Source: Gammaproteobacteria bacterium
GTDB taxonomy: Bacteria; Pseudomonadota; Gammaproteobacteria; JAHELT01
Direction of reading: 5' to 3'
Assembly: GCA_029861595.1 (NCBI GenBank)
Contig: JAOTYY010000003.1
Coordinates: 1 to 43,983 of the forward strand
DNA: 43,983 nt
This document shows, piece after piece, positions 1 to 8,839 of the stretch (position 1 is the first letter of the stretch; the number at the start of each line of letters is the position of its first letter). The notes beneath the pieces were generated by a model. The model saw only the letters and a list, made by a program, of their open reading frames with translations, made no database searches and was not told the DNA's origin. A program made the position numbers and the translations under genes.

Positions 1-564
1 GAAGCAGACCGCACCATCATAATCCTCGATCAACTGCAGGGGGCTGACTTTCGCGAACACATCCGCATTTACAAATTCATAAGGACCACCGAATGGTCTT
101 ACCGCGACGCGCAATTCCAGGCCAATCGAAATAACCTGCTGGTGTTCCTGGTGTCGGAAGAACCGCTTTACCACTCGTTGCACAAGGCCAGTTTCCGCGT
201 TTGGGTGAGCGCCGCCTCGCTGGGGCGCACCCACTATCGGCCAGCCGATTTCGGCCTGGGAGAGGAAGCCGAAGAGCTGATGGCCCGGCTGGGCGATCTG
301 TTCGTTCAGCTGGGCGTTCAACCAACCGGCGGCGAGTACGCGCGGTTGCTGCACGATCTGCAGCGCAACATCCACACGGCCGAACAACTGTGCGTCTCCC
401 TGTACGGGTGGACCGAGGGTATCGATCGGGAAATGCTGTTGTCGCCGGCCGCGCAAAAAGTCATCGGCGAACTGATGCCGGTGGTGGAAAATTTCGTCGG
501 TGTCGACCAGGTGGAAATCACCGCACCCAGCGGACTGCGCCTGGTCGACGATCCTCCGAGCTAA
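1..564 (+). CDS. Unknown protein, 3' part (5' end outside window)
   Basis: The reading frame is open from base 1 and ends with TAA at 562-564, giving the last 187 residues of a protein whose start lies outside the window. I do not recognise the family. The visible part is soluble and acidic, with no membrane segment and no clear catalytic motif. The middle is rich in helix-forming residues (for example GEEAEELMARLGDLFVQLG). The end (VDQVEITAPSGLRLVDDPPS) looks like a short strand and a loose tail. A GTG at 142 could start a shorter product, but coding continues upstream without a stop, so an internal start is unlikely. It lies 66 bases upstream of the BolA-like gene on the same strand. Function is unassigned. 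Confidence 0.6.
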   Translation, partial: EADRTIIILDQLQGADFREHIRIYKFIRTTEWSYRDAQFQANRNNLLVFLVSEEPLYHSLHKASFRVWVSAASLGRTHYRPADFGLGEEAEELMARLGDLFVQLGVQPTGGEYARLLHDLQRNIHTAEQLCVSLYGWTEGIDREMLLSPAAQKVIGELMPVVENFVGVDQVEITAPSGLRLVDDPPS

Positions 565-630
565 TGCGCTGGCGCAGACACCGGTAAATCAGCGAAAATC
601 TGCGCTTACTTGTGCTGCGGAGATGCTTAC

Positions 631-873
631 ATGGACATGCCGGACTTTGCCAAGATGATAGAAGATGGCATCGAGGGCGCCCGGGCGAGCGTAACCGGCG
701 ACGGCAGTAAGTTCGAGGCGGTGGTGATCAGCGAAACGTTCACTGGACTCTCGCAGGTAAAAAAGCACCAGATGGTGTACCGGATTTTTTCGGCGGAGCT
801 GGCCAGCGGTGCGATGCACGCGCTGACGATCAAGGCGTACACGCCAAGCGAATGGGAAGCGGCAAACCGCTGA
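631..873 (+). CDS. BolA/IbaG-family protein
   Basis: An 80-residue BolA-type protein. BolA/IbaG proteins bind monothiol glutaredoxins through a shared [2Fe-2S] cluster and act in iron-sulphur trafficking and stress responses in the cytoplasm. The family pattern is clear: an N-terminal helix (MPDFAKMIEDGIEGARASV), a loop and strand (KFEAVVISETFTGLS), then VKKHQMVYRIFSAEL and the closing HALTIKAYTPSEWE. The ATG at 631 is preferred over an upstream TTG at 610 because it gives the usual IbaG length and has GGAG about ten bases upstream. The length and the TPSEW ending fit the IbaG (YrbA) branch better than long BolA. The usual neighbours of ibaG (mla genes, murA) are absent. It converges on the DUF815 gene across an inverted repeat. 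Confidence 0.85.
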   Translation: MDMPDFAKMIEDGIEGARASVTGDGSKFEAVVISETFTGLSQVKKHQMVYRIFSAELASGAMHALTIKAYTPSEWEAANR

Positions 874-882
874 TCGGCGGTT

Positions 883-959
883 GGGGACAGTATCCTTATT
901 TCAAATACACTCGCGTTCGCCGAGCCAAGTCCGGTGGGCGAAATAAGTATGCTGTCCCC
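883..959. repeat. Inverted repeat, 20-bp arms, in a convergent gap
   Basis: The left arm (883-902) starts GGGGACAGTATCC and the right arm (940-959) reads the same inward, GGGGACAGCATAC, on the other strand. They match at 18 of 20 positions and both end CTTATTTC. The 37-bp centre can extend the stem through TCGCC/GGCGA. The element fills almost the whole gap between the convergent BolA-like and DUF815 genes, so it could act as a bidirectional transcription barrier. The arm matches the 29-bp arm of the palindrome at 38131-38222 at 16 of 20 positions, so the two belong to one dispersed family. From memory, such GGGGACAGTATACTT-type arms occur with REP-associated (IS200-like) transposases; no transposase is present here. 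Confidence 0.85.
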
Positions 960-962
960 GCA

Positions 963-1838
963 TTAAAGGCGGTGTTGGCCTACCCAATCGGCAGCGAACT
1001 GTCGGGCCACGCGGCCGCTGCGCGATCCTCGCTGTAAAGCCCAACGCAGAGCCTCTTCCTGCGCGGCCTCGTCGAACGCAAGCTGCGGGTCCAGGCGCTT
1101 CAGCCAATGGCGCACAATAGCGAGGTAGGTATCCTGATTGAACGGGCGAAAAGACAGCCAGATCCCGAACCGCTCGGACAACGAGATCTTTTCTTCCACG
1201 GTTTCACCGTGATGTATTTCCCCGCCGAGGTTGCGCGCTTCGAGATTTTCCTGCATGAACTCCGGCATAAGATGCCGGCGATTCGAGGTAGCGTAGATAA
1301 CCACGTTGGCCGGGGCCACCGACACGGATCCGTCTAGCATTGCCTTCAAGGCCCGGTAACTCGGATCATCCGCAGCAAATGACAGGTCGTCGGTAAACAG
1401 CACAAACCGCTCTTCGCGGCCTGTCAGAGGTGCGACGATGGCCGGCAAATCGAACAAATCATGCCCGTCTACTTCGATCACGCGCAATCCCTGCCCGGCG
1501 TATTCGTTCAGCAACGCCTTCACCAGCGAGGATTTGCCCGTGCCCCGCGATCCCCACAGCAGCGCGTTGTTGCAGGGCAGACCACGCACGAACTGCAGTG
1601 TATTGCGCTCCAGCGTACTTCTCTGATGGTCGATACCTAGCAGGTCGCTCAACGCCAGGCGGTGAGGGTTTCGAATCGGCTCCAGCAGACCACCGCCGCC
1701 GCTGTGACGCCAGCGAAAAGCAATCGCGCTCCAGTCGACCTCGGCCGGCCGGCGCTGCGACAGCAGTCCTTCCAGTCGCTGGATAAATTCCTCGGCGCGG
1801 CGCCAAACCAACTCACCGCGCTGTTCGTCAACCGCCAC
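963..1838 (-). CDS. DUF815-family AAA+ ATPase
   Basis: A 291-residue P-loop ATPase. Walker A is GSRGTGKSS at residues 96-104, and Walker B is FVLFTDDLSF with the acidic pair at 150-151. They are followed by the family signature VVIYATSNRRHLMPE and a C-terminal lid-like helical region. This is the DUF815 group of AAA+ proteins, whose molecular role is not established. The frame stays open to 2006, but the GTG at 1838 is preferred: it has GGAGGG six bases upstream and gives the normal family length. The gene is divergent from the large sensor kinase, with 233 bases between the two starts. It converges on the BolA-like gene. A perfect hairpin lies in its leader, just upstream of the ribosome site. 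Confidence 0.85.
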   Translation of the reverse strand: MAVDEQRGELVWRRAEEFIQRLEGLLSQRRPAEVDWSAIAFRWRHSGGGGLLEPIRNPHRLALSDLLGIDHQRSTLERNTLQFVRGLPCNNALLWGSRGTGKSSLVKALLNEYAGQGLRVIEVDGHDLFDLPAIVAPLTGREERFVLFTDDLSFAADDPSYRALKAMLDGSVSVAPANVVIYATSNRRHLMPEFMQENLEARNLGGEIHHGETVEEKISLSERFGIWLSFRPFNQDTYLAIVRHWLKRLDPQLAFDEAAQEEALRWALQRGSRSGRVARQFAADWVGQHRL

Positions 1839-1856
1839 TCCTGTCCCTCCACTGTC

Positions 1857-1876
1857 AGCCCGCTTGCCGGCGGGCT
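1857..1876 (-). other. Leader hairpin upstream of the DUF815 gene
   Basis: AGCCCGC (1857-1863) and GCGGGCT (1870-1876) form a perfect 7-bp stem with a six-base loop. It lies 19 bases upstream of the GTG start. No T-run follows on either strand, so it does not look like an intrinsic terminator. A TATAGT hexamer at 1902-1907 on the minus strand could be the -10 of a promoter just upstream, which would put the hairpin in the 5' leader. Confidence 0.4.
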
Positions 1877-2071
1877 GCGCAACCCGTCGGATAAGCCGCG
1901 CACTATACCGGTAGCACCGCGCGCATTCACGTCCTCCTAGCCTGCGGGTTGGTCTGCGAATTGCAACCTGCGCATAACACGGCACAGAACCCGCTGCCGG
2001 CGCCAAACACTTGGCACTGGCACCGTGTCACGACGGTTTATTGGCGTCAGGAGGGGAGAAAAACAACGACG

Positions 2072-5000
2072 ATGCGAAAAGGCAGGCAAATTCACTCGAG
2101 CGATCGCAACGCGTCTGTTCGCCTGTGCCGCAGCGCGGCGCTGATTCTGACGATTGCCGGCATGCTGGCAGCAGGATCCTGGGCGCACCATGCCTGGAGC
2201 CACGGCGAGGTGCAGAACTGGCAACTCGCTGCAGCGGTCTTGATGGCAGTCCTGAGTCTGATGCCTATCTACGTCACTGCACGCGCCCAGGCCAGCCGGC
2301 TGCATCGCAGCGAAGCCCGCTTCGGGCGTTTTTTCGAGCGCACAACCAATCCGATCATCGTGCTGGACCCTGACACCTCACGGGTGATCGACGCGAATAC
2401 GCACGCCGGCGAATTGTTCGACTGCAGCCGCGACGTACTGCTGAACAAATCGCTGTTCGAGCTGTTCGCCGAAGAACCGCGGGCGATCAACGCATTCATG
2501 CAGCGCGTACGTACAGAAGGCTCGGCATGGAACGAACAGGTCCGCTGTCTGACCAGCGGCGGTGTCGTGGTGCAGGCGGAGGCGACCGCGACCGTGTCAC
2601 CCGATGACCGGAACCTGGTGCTGGCTCGGCTGCGAAACACGGATGAACATCTACGCATGGAGCGCGCCGTCTATTCCCTGGCGCAGCTTCCGTCAGGGCT
2701 GGAGAATGAAGAATTCTATCGCGCCTGCGTTCGCGATCTGGCCAATACGTACCGCTGCCGCTGGGCTTTCACCGGTGTATTCTCGGACAGTAGCGAAACA
2801 GGCATCACCACGATCGCTTTCTGGGATGGGCAGGCGTTTCGAGAAAACTTTACCTACCAGCTGAGATGTACGCCGTGCGCGGAGGTGTTCGCCGGTTGTT
2901 TAAGGAGAGTTCCAGAAGCAGCTGCGCAGCACTACAGCAGCGACCCCATGCTGACGGAGATGGGCGTCGAGAGTTACATGGCGACGCCACTGCTGAATCT
3001 TCAGGGAAACCCGATCGGCATCGTCGTCATCATGGACTCGGAGCCCATGCATGCCGGCAGATTCAGCGAGACGTTGATAGAAGTCTACGCCAATCGCCTG
3101 GCGATGGAGCTGGAACGCCGTGAGACACTGACCAAACTGCGTGACAGCGAAACCAACTATCGCGAGCTCGTCGATGGTTCGCTGCAGGGTATAATTATTC
3201 ACAAAGACTGGCAGGCGCTGTACGTGAACCCGCAATTTCTGGCGATGTTCGGCTATCAGTCGCTGGAAGAAATACACCAACTCCCTTCCCTGCAGACGCT
3301 GTTCGACCCCGGCGAGTTGCCGATGCTGGAAGGTTATCTCCAGGCTCGCATGCGCGGCGAGCACGCACCCGACGAATACGACGTACGCGCGACCCGCAAA
3401 GATGGCACGGCGATTATCGCACGAAACATCGTGCGATTGATTCACTGGAATAACGAGCCCGCGATCCAGAGCACTTTCGTGGACATCACTGAAGGCAAGA
3501 CAGTCCAGGCGGCACTACGTGAAAGCGAGGAAAATTTCCGACGCCTCGCGGAAGGTTCCATCGAAGGTATTGTCATCCACCGCGACTTCAAACCGCTGTA
3601 TATCAATCCCGCGCTTGCGCGCATGCTCGGCTTTACAACGCAGAAACTGTTCTCCTTGCACGATATGCTGAGGCTGTTCCCGGAACATATCCGCATGCAG
3701 GTTCGGGAAATCAGCGACGCCTGCCTGCAAGGCAACAACGCACCCAACGTTTGCACGACCGAAATACTCCATCGTGATGGCCGTTCTCTGGAAGTGCAAA
3801 TGCGCACGACCTTTACGCAGTGGAACGGCGAGCGCGCCGTGCAAGCAACGCTGATCGATATTACCGGACAACACGAAGCGGAGTGGATCCTGCATTCCCT
3901 GCACGAATTCTCCGCGCAACAGGATCTCGATTTCGACGCTCGTATCCAGGCGCTGCTGAACGCAGGCTGCGTTTATTTCGATTTACCCATAGGCATTCTC
4001 TCGCATATACACGACCAGACTTTCGAGATCCTGAACGCGGTCACGCCGGACGACTCTTTGCACAACGGCGACTGCTTCGACGCGGCAGACACGTTTTGCG
4101 CCGACATCGTAGAAAACCGCAAGACCTCGGTGTATGCCGATGTTGTCGAGGCCGGTCTGAGTGAACACCCCTGTCATAAAAAGTTTGGTCTGCACTCTTA
4201 CGCCGGCGTTCCCCTGCATGTGCGAGGTTCAACTTACGGCGCTCTGGGATTCGCCAGCACGACAGCACGTAATCGACCTTTCAAACGAAGTGAAGTACAG
4301 ATTCTCGAATTGATGGGGCGCTGGGTAGCTGGCGAGATAGCCCGCCAGGTCGACGAACGCGACCGCGTCGAGAGTCAGCAACGGTTTCGCGATTTTGCCG
4401 AAACCAGTGCCGACTGGTTCTGGGAAACGGGCCCCGATATGCGTTTCAAGCTCATGCAGGGCAAATTCAAGGAGGTCACGGGAGTGGACGCCGGGCAGAT
4501 TCTGGGCATTTCTCGGGATACCGTTTACGAACGCCACGTCGTTAATTCCGCGGAAACGAAAACACGCTATGCAACGGCAGTGGCCGCACGTAAACCGTTT
4601 ACGGACATACACGTGGTCTGGAAACGTAAGGACGGCGAACTACGCATTCTTTCCAACAGCGGCAAACCGGTATTCGGTGTGAAAGGCGAATTTCTCGGTT
4701 ACCGTGGCGCCGGCCGCGATGTCACCGAGCAAACGCTGGCACAGGAAGCGCTGAAAGACAGCGAGGAGCGCTTTCGGGACTTCGCGTCGACCGCCGCCGA
4801 CTGGTTCTGGGAAACCGACGGCGAACTGCGCTTCACCTACGTATCGGAGAACCATGCCCGAATCATCGGCCGCAAGAACATTGAATTTCTAGGCAAGTCG
4901 CGGATCGAAGCGTACGGCAACAGCGTCGCGAAGAACATGCCGGGCTGGCAACAGCATGCAGTCGACATGCGTGCACGGCGACCTTACGCCATGAACATCG

Positions 5001-5902
5001 AACTGACCCGCGCTGATGGCAGTCCTTTGATCATATACGATCAGGGAAAACCGTTGTTCGATGCCAAAGGCACGTTCCTCGGCTATCGCGGCATCGGTCG
5101 CGATATCACCGATCGCGTGTTGACGGAACGGGAACTGAAAAAGCACCAGCACTCGCTGGAGGAGCTGGTTGCAGAACGTACGCAAAAGCTCGAGGCAACC
5201 CAAAAGGAACTGCTGCAGCAGGAGCGCCTGGCAACCATCGGCAGACTGGTCGCAACAGTCAGCCACGAACTGCGAAATCCATTGGGCGCGGTGCGCAATG
5301 CCGCCTTTTACCTGAAACGCAAGGCACCACCAGGCGTACCGCGCTGGTCTGAGCAACTCGAAATTATCGACAAGGAAATCAACTCTGCGGACAAGATTAT
5401 CAGTGATCTGCTGGAGACCACGCGCGCCAAGGTACCGGTCATGAAAGATCTCGATTTGGAGCGCCTGGTAAAACAGGTATTCGAGAGTTGCCGCGGCGAT
5501 CATGGCGTCGAGTTCCAATACTTCAGCGATCCCGACGATTTATGGCTGGCGGCCGACCGCGATCATCTACGCCAGGTATTGCTTAATCTCGTCACCAACT
5601 CCGTGCACGCAATGAGCGACGGAGGAACGGTAGTGGTTAGTGCCAGGCAGGAAGCTACGCGCAACGTTGTCTGTGTGCGTGACGATGGGCCTGGTATTCC
5701 AGATGAACATCACGAGCAGATATTCGAACCATTGTTCACTACCAAGAGCAAGGGCAACGGATTGGGCCTGTGGATCTCGAAGGAGATAATCGAACGTCAC
5801 GGCGGCTCGCTGCAACTCTCGTCCGATACTCGATCGGGAACGTCATTTGAAATCTCTCTTCCACTCGACCCGCACGCGGGCATAATGGCGGCGACAGGTT
5901 AA
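2072..5902 (+). CDS. Membrane multi-PAS/GAF sensor histidine kinase
   Basis: A 1276-residue sensor kinase. Two transmembrane helices lie at about residues 22-38 and 51-69, with only a short periplasmic loop between them, so sensing is probably cytoplasmic or in the membrane. In order there follow PAS (about 80-200), GAF (205-345), PAS (357-480), PAS (482-605), GAF (613-763), PAS (770-890), PAS (898-1012), a short coiled coil, HisKA with the phospho-acceptor His at 1065 in VSHELRNPLG, and HATPase_c with N1172, a DDGPG box near 1204 and GLGLW. The last two PAS repeats share the motif ADWFWET and look like a tandem duplication. The ATG at 2072 is chosen because the basic N-terminus leads straight into the first membrane helix; GGAGGGG lies about 15 bases upstream. 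The stop overlaps the next start, so the pair is cotranscribed. The ligand is unknown. Confidence 0.9.
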   Translation: MRKGRQIHSSDRNASVRLCRSAALILTIAGMLAAGSWAHHAWSHGEVQNWQLAAAVLMAVLSLMPIYVTARAQASRLHRSEARFGRFFERTTNPIIVLDPDTSRVIDANTHAGELFDCSRDVLLNKSLFELFAEEPRAINAFMQRVRTEGSAWNEQVRCLTSGGVVVQAEATATVSPDDRNLVLARLRNTDEHLRMERAVYSLAQLPSGLENEEFYRACVRDLANTYRCRWAFTGVFSDSSETGITTIAFWDGQAFRENFTYQLRCTPCAEVFAGCLRRVPEAAAQHYSSDPMLTEMGVESYMATPLLNLQGNPIGIVVIMDSEPMHAGRFSETLIEVYANRLAMELERRETLTKLRDSETNYRELVDGSLQGIIIHKDWQALYVNPQFLAMFGYQSLEEIHQLPSLQTLFDPGELPMLEGYLQARMRGEHAPDEYDVRATRKDGTAIIARNIVRLIHWNNEPAIQSTFVDITEGKTVQAALRESEENFRRLAEGSIEGIVIHRDFKPLYINPALARMLGFTTQKLFSLHDMLRLFPEHIRMQVREISDACLQGNNAPNVCTTEILHRDGRSLEVQMRTTFTQWNGERAVQATLIDITGQHEAEWILHSLHEFSAQQDLDFDARIQALLNAGCVYFDLPIGILSHIHDQTFEILNAVTPDDSLHNGDCFDAADTFCADIVENRKTSVYADVVEAGLSEHPCHKKFGLHSYAGVPLHVRGSTYGALGFASTTARNRPFKRSEVQILELMGRWVAGEIARQVDERDRVESQQRFRDFAETSADWFWETGPDMRFKLMQGKFKEVTGVDAGQILGISRDTVYERHVVNSAETKTRYATAVAARKPFTDIHVVWKRKDGELRILSNSGKPVFGVKGEFLGYRGAGRDVTEQTLAQEALKDSEERFRDFASTAADWFWETDGELRFTYVSENHARIIGRKNIEFLGKSRIEAYGNSVAKNMPGWQQHAVDMRARRPYAMNIELTRADGSPLIIYDQGKPLFDAKGTFLGYRGIGRDITDRVLTERELKKHQHSLEELVAERTQKLEATQKELLQQERLATIGRLVATVSHELRNPLGAVRNAAFYLKRKAPPGVPRWSEQLEIIDKEINSADKIISDLLETTRAKVPVMKDLDLERLVKQVFESCRGDHGVEFQYFSDPDDLWLAADRDHLRQVLLNLVTNSVHAMSDGGTVVVSARQEATRNVVCVRDDGPGIPDEHHEQIFEPLFTTKSKGNGLGLWISKEIIERHGGSLQLSSDTRSGTSFEISLPLDPHAGIMAATG

Positions 5903-7548
5903 TGGCAGCAGTTGTTCACAATACACCGCACACGGATCCCAGGCTGCGGACCGCGCATGAACCGGAGCCGCGCGAAAAAGACCGCATCAAGAGCGTATTC
6001 GTGGTCGACGACAACGAATCACAGCTGGCCACTCTGGCGGCACTGCTGGAAGATGAAGGACTGACGGTGCAAACCAGCAATGAGCCGAACGATGCGATAG
6101 CGCGCATCGCGAGCGGTTCGTTTGGCGTTGCAGTCGTCGACCTGAAGATGCCCAACCTGTCCGGCATCCAGGTCCTAGACGCGATCAAACGCCAAGCGCG
6201 CACCACTCATGTAATCATTCATACCGCACACGGTGATTTTGATTCCGCCCGCCAGGCCGTCAACCTCGGTGCCTTTGCGTTTGTGGAGAAACTGGGCGAC
6301 CCCGGCGAGTTGCTCGCCTATGTGCACCGGGCCTGTAACGATCTGCTGGATCGCTACAACGACGAGCTGGAAGCGAAGACGATTGCGCAATCGGCGCAGT
6401 TGTATCTCAGTGAACAGCGTGCGCTGACAACGCTCGACTCTATTGCCGAGGGCGTGATCACCACAGACGCTAATGCCAACATAGACTATATGAACCCGGT
6501 TGCCGAATCACTGACCGGATGGACGCTGGATAACGCGCGCGGCAAAGCGGTGACCGATGTATTTCGGATTATCGACGGCGCTACCCGCAAAGCGCTCGCC
6601 GACCCAGCGGCACGCTGCCTGGAGTTGGGGCGTCCGATAAGCGCCTCGCGCGAGACAATTCTCCTGCACCACGAAGCACAGGAGTTCTGGATCAACGGGT
6701 CGGCCGCACCGTTGCGCGATGCGAACGGAGCAGTCGTCGGCTCGGTGATCGCGGTAAACGACGTAACCGCCCGGGTGAAAGCGGAACGGGAACTGCGACG
6801 CCACCAGGATCACCTGGAAGATCTCGTCAGTGAACGCACGGCAGCGTTGCGCGCTTCCCTGAAGGAGCTCGAGTCGTTCAGCTATTCGGTCTCACACGAC
6901 TTGCGATCGCCGCTGCGCTCCATCGATGGATTCAGCAAGATATTGCTGGAAGACTACAACGATGTTCTGGACGCGAACGGCAAAGATTCCTTGCGCCGGG
7001 TGCGTTTGGCGAGCCAGCACATGGGGCGTTTGATCGACGACCTGTTGAAGCTATCGCGACTTACCCGCCGGGACATGAGCCGCGAGCGCGTCGATATATC
7101 GGCGCTGGCACACGAAATCGCGAACCGGCACCGGGAACAGCATCCGGAACGACGCATAGATTTCGCCATTGACGAGTCGTTGATGGCGCTAGGCGACCCC
7201 AACCTGCTGCAGGTTGCGCTCGATAATCTGATAGGCAACGCGGTAAAGTACACGTCGATGGAAGCGGCTGCCGAAATCACAGTGCGTGGCTCTAAGTGCG
7301 AGGAACGGGCCGGCGAGTGGGTGTTTTGCATTACCGATAACGGCGTAGGATTCGACATGCGCTACTCGGGCAAACTGTTCGGTGCGTTCCAACGGCTGCA
7401 CAATCTCGATGCGTTCGAAGGCACCGGCATCGGGCTCGCAACAACGGCGCGTGTGATCGAACGTCACGGTGGACGAATCTGGGCGGAAAGCGCGCTGGAC
7501 GAAGGAGCGAAATTCTATTTCACCCTGCCCGGCATCGAAAACTCATAA
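5902..7548 (+). CDS. Receiver-PAS-histidine kinase (inverted hybrid)
   Basis: 548 residues. The N-terminal receiver domain (about 30-145) has the acidic pair D36/D37, phospho-acceptor D80 in VVDLKMP, T108 and K130. A PAS domain follows at 174-290, a coiled coil, HisKA with H332 in SVSHDLRSPL, and a HATPase_c domain with N442/N446, DNGVGF and GTGIGLA. The kinase half resembles the bacteriophytochrome/Cph1 type (FSYSVSHDLRSPLRSIDGF). The start codon overlaps the stop of the preceding kinase by one base. With a receiver in front of a kinase and no DNA-binding output, it probably receives phosphate from the upstream kinase and passes the signal on. No output regulator is encoded nearby. Its 3' end overlaps the end of the convergent dctM gene by six bases. 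Confidence 0.9.
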   Translation: MAAVVHNTPHTDPRLRTAHEPEPREKDRIKSVFVVDDNESQLATLAALLEDEGLTVQTSNEPNDAIARIASGSFGVAVVDLKMPNLSGIQVLDAIKRQARTTHVIIHTAHGDFDSARQAVNLGAFAFVEKLGDPGELLAYVHRACNDLLDRYNDELEAKTIAQSAQLYLSEQRALTTLDSIAEGVITTDANANIDYMNPVAESLTGWTLDNARGKAVTDVFRIIDGATRKALADPAARCLELGRPISASRETILLHHEAQEFWINGSAAPLRDANGAVVGSVIAVNDVTARVKAERELRRHQDHLEDLVSERTAALRASLKELESFSYSVSHDLRSPLRSIDGFSKILLEDYNDVLDANGKDSLRRVRLASQHMGRLIDDLLKLSRLTRRDMSRERVDISALAHEIANRHREQHPERRIDFAIDESLMALGDPNLLQVALDNLIGNAVKYTSMEAAAEITVRGSKCEERAGEWVFCITDNGVGFDMRYSGKLFGAFQRLHNLDAFEGTGIGLATTARVIERHGGRIWAESALDEGAKFYFTLPGIENS

Positions 7549-8802
7549 CAAAGCGGTGCTTAACGCCGGCCAGTACGTGATCACCGCAACAGCTATCAGC
7601 AGCAGCAGGAAGAAAGGCCAGGTAGCGAGACATAATTCGACGATGGATTTGTCGAAGCGGTAGCTGGCGATAAACAGGTTCATCCCTACTGGCGGTGTGA
7701 AATACCCCAACTGCATGTTGGCGAGAAATACAATTCCCAGATGCAACGGATTCACACCGTAGTCCAGTGCGATCGGCAGAATGATCGGGATCATTATCAC
7801 CAGGGCCGAAAATATGTCGAGCATCATCCCCAGCACCAGCAGGAACACATTCAGCGCGATCAGAAACGTCAGCTTGTCATCGATGTATTCACGGATAGTG
7901 TCGAAGATGCGCGTCGGCAACTCTGTGTCGATCATGTAGTTGGTGGACGCCAGAGAGACGCCGAGAATGATCAGGATTCCACCGACCAGCGTCATCGACT
8001 CGCGCATCACCGCTGGCAGGCGCGCCCACTCTATTTCGCGCCGCATCGCGACCTCCACCAGCAGCACATAGAGCGCCGTGACCGCCGCGGCCTCCGAAAC
8101 AGCCAGGTATCCGCCGTAGATACCGCCCAGCACGATAAAGGGCAAAGGAATTTCCGGCATCGACGCACGCAACGCGCGCCAGGCTTCAACGCGCGAAAAC
8201 GCCTGCAGGGCTGCGCTGCCATCGCGCGTCTGCAACATGCAGTAACCGGCGAGCAACACCAGCATCAGGGTCCCCGGAAGTATGCCCGCGACGAACAGAT
8301 CGTCGATATTGACGCGCGCGCCCAGGCTTTGCGCGACCACGCCGTACAGAATCAGTGGTAGGGAAGGCGCGAATAGAATTCCCAGGCTGCCGGAACTGGT
8401 GACCAGTCCAAGACCGAAGCGCGGGCGATAACCGGCTTGTTTCAAAGCCGGGTACAGTAGCGCGCCCAACGCCACGATCGTGACGCCGGAAGCGCCGGTA
8501 AAGGCCGTGAACAGCGCACAGGTAACCACCGCCACAATTGCCAGACCCCCGGGCAGCCAGCCCAGCAACGCGTTCGAAAGACGCACCAGGCGCTGCGGTG
8601 CGCCACTTTCACCCAGCACGTATCCTGCGAATGTGAACAGTGGAATGGCGAGCAGCACCGGCGTTTCCGCAAGCCGGTAGATCTCGATTGCCACCACCGA
8701 CAGATCGACGCCTTCACTGTGAAAACCGGCGAGCGCTGCCGCCGCGATCACCGCGAACAACGGCGCTCCGAACAGCGCGAACAGTATGCAAACCAGGGTC
8801 AT
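7543..8802 (-). CDS. dctM: TRAP transporter large permease (DctM type)
   Basis: A 419-residue inner-membrane protein with about twelve hydrophobic segments, the secondary-transport subunit of a TRAP system. Family traits include LAIPLFTFAGYVLGESG, FTAFTGASGVTIVALGALLY and the FTPPVGMNLF motif near the end. The ATG at 8802 is chosen because translation begins directly with the first membrane helix (MTLVCILFALFG) and the preceding dctQ stops 37 bases upstream. It is the last gene of the minus-strand tatT-dctP-dctQ-dctM run. The substrate cannot be read from the sequence. TRAP transporters usually import carboxylates or similar organic acids with sodium. Confidence 0.92.
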   Translation of the reverse strand: MTLVCILFALFGAPLFAVIAAAALAGFHSEGVDLSVVAIEIYRLAETPVLLAIPLFTFAGYVLGESGAPQRLVRLSNALLGWLPGGLAIVAVVTCALFTAFTGASGVTIVALGALLYPALKQAGYRPRFGLGLVTSSGSLGILFAPSLPLILYGVVAQSLGARVNIDDLFVAGILPGTLMLVLLAGYCMLQTRDGSAALQAFSRVEAWRALRASMPEIPLPFIVLGGIYGGYLAVSEAAAVTALYVLLVEVAMRREIEWARLPAVMRESMTLVGGILIILGVSLASTNYMIDTELPTRIFDTIREYIDDKLTFLIALNVFLLVLGMMLDIFSALVIMIPIILPIALDYGVNPLHLGIVFLANMQLGYFTPPVGMNLFIASYRFDKSIVELCLATWPFFLLLLIAVAVITYWPALSTALL

Positions 8803-8839
8803 GAGGCGTGCGTTTTCACGATGCTGCTGCGTTACCCGG

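Noticed and set aside
2011-2033. TTGGCAC followed by TGGCACCG before the sensor kinase, like a sigma-54 promoter
   Set aside because: The -12 element TTGC is not present at the required spacing.
7741-8361. Plus-strand frame rich in His, Gln and Arg opposite dctM
   Set aside because: Composition is typical of an antisense frame of a membrane protein gene.
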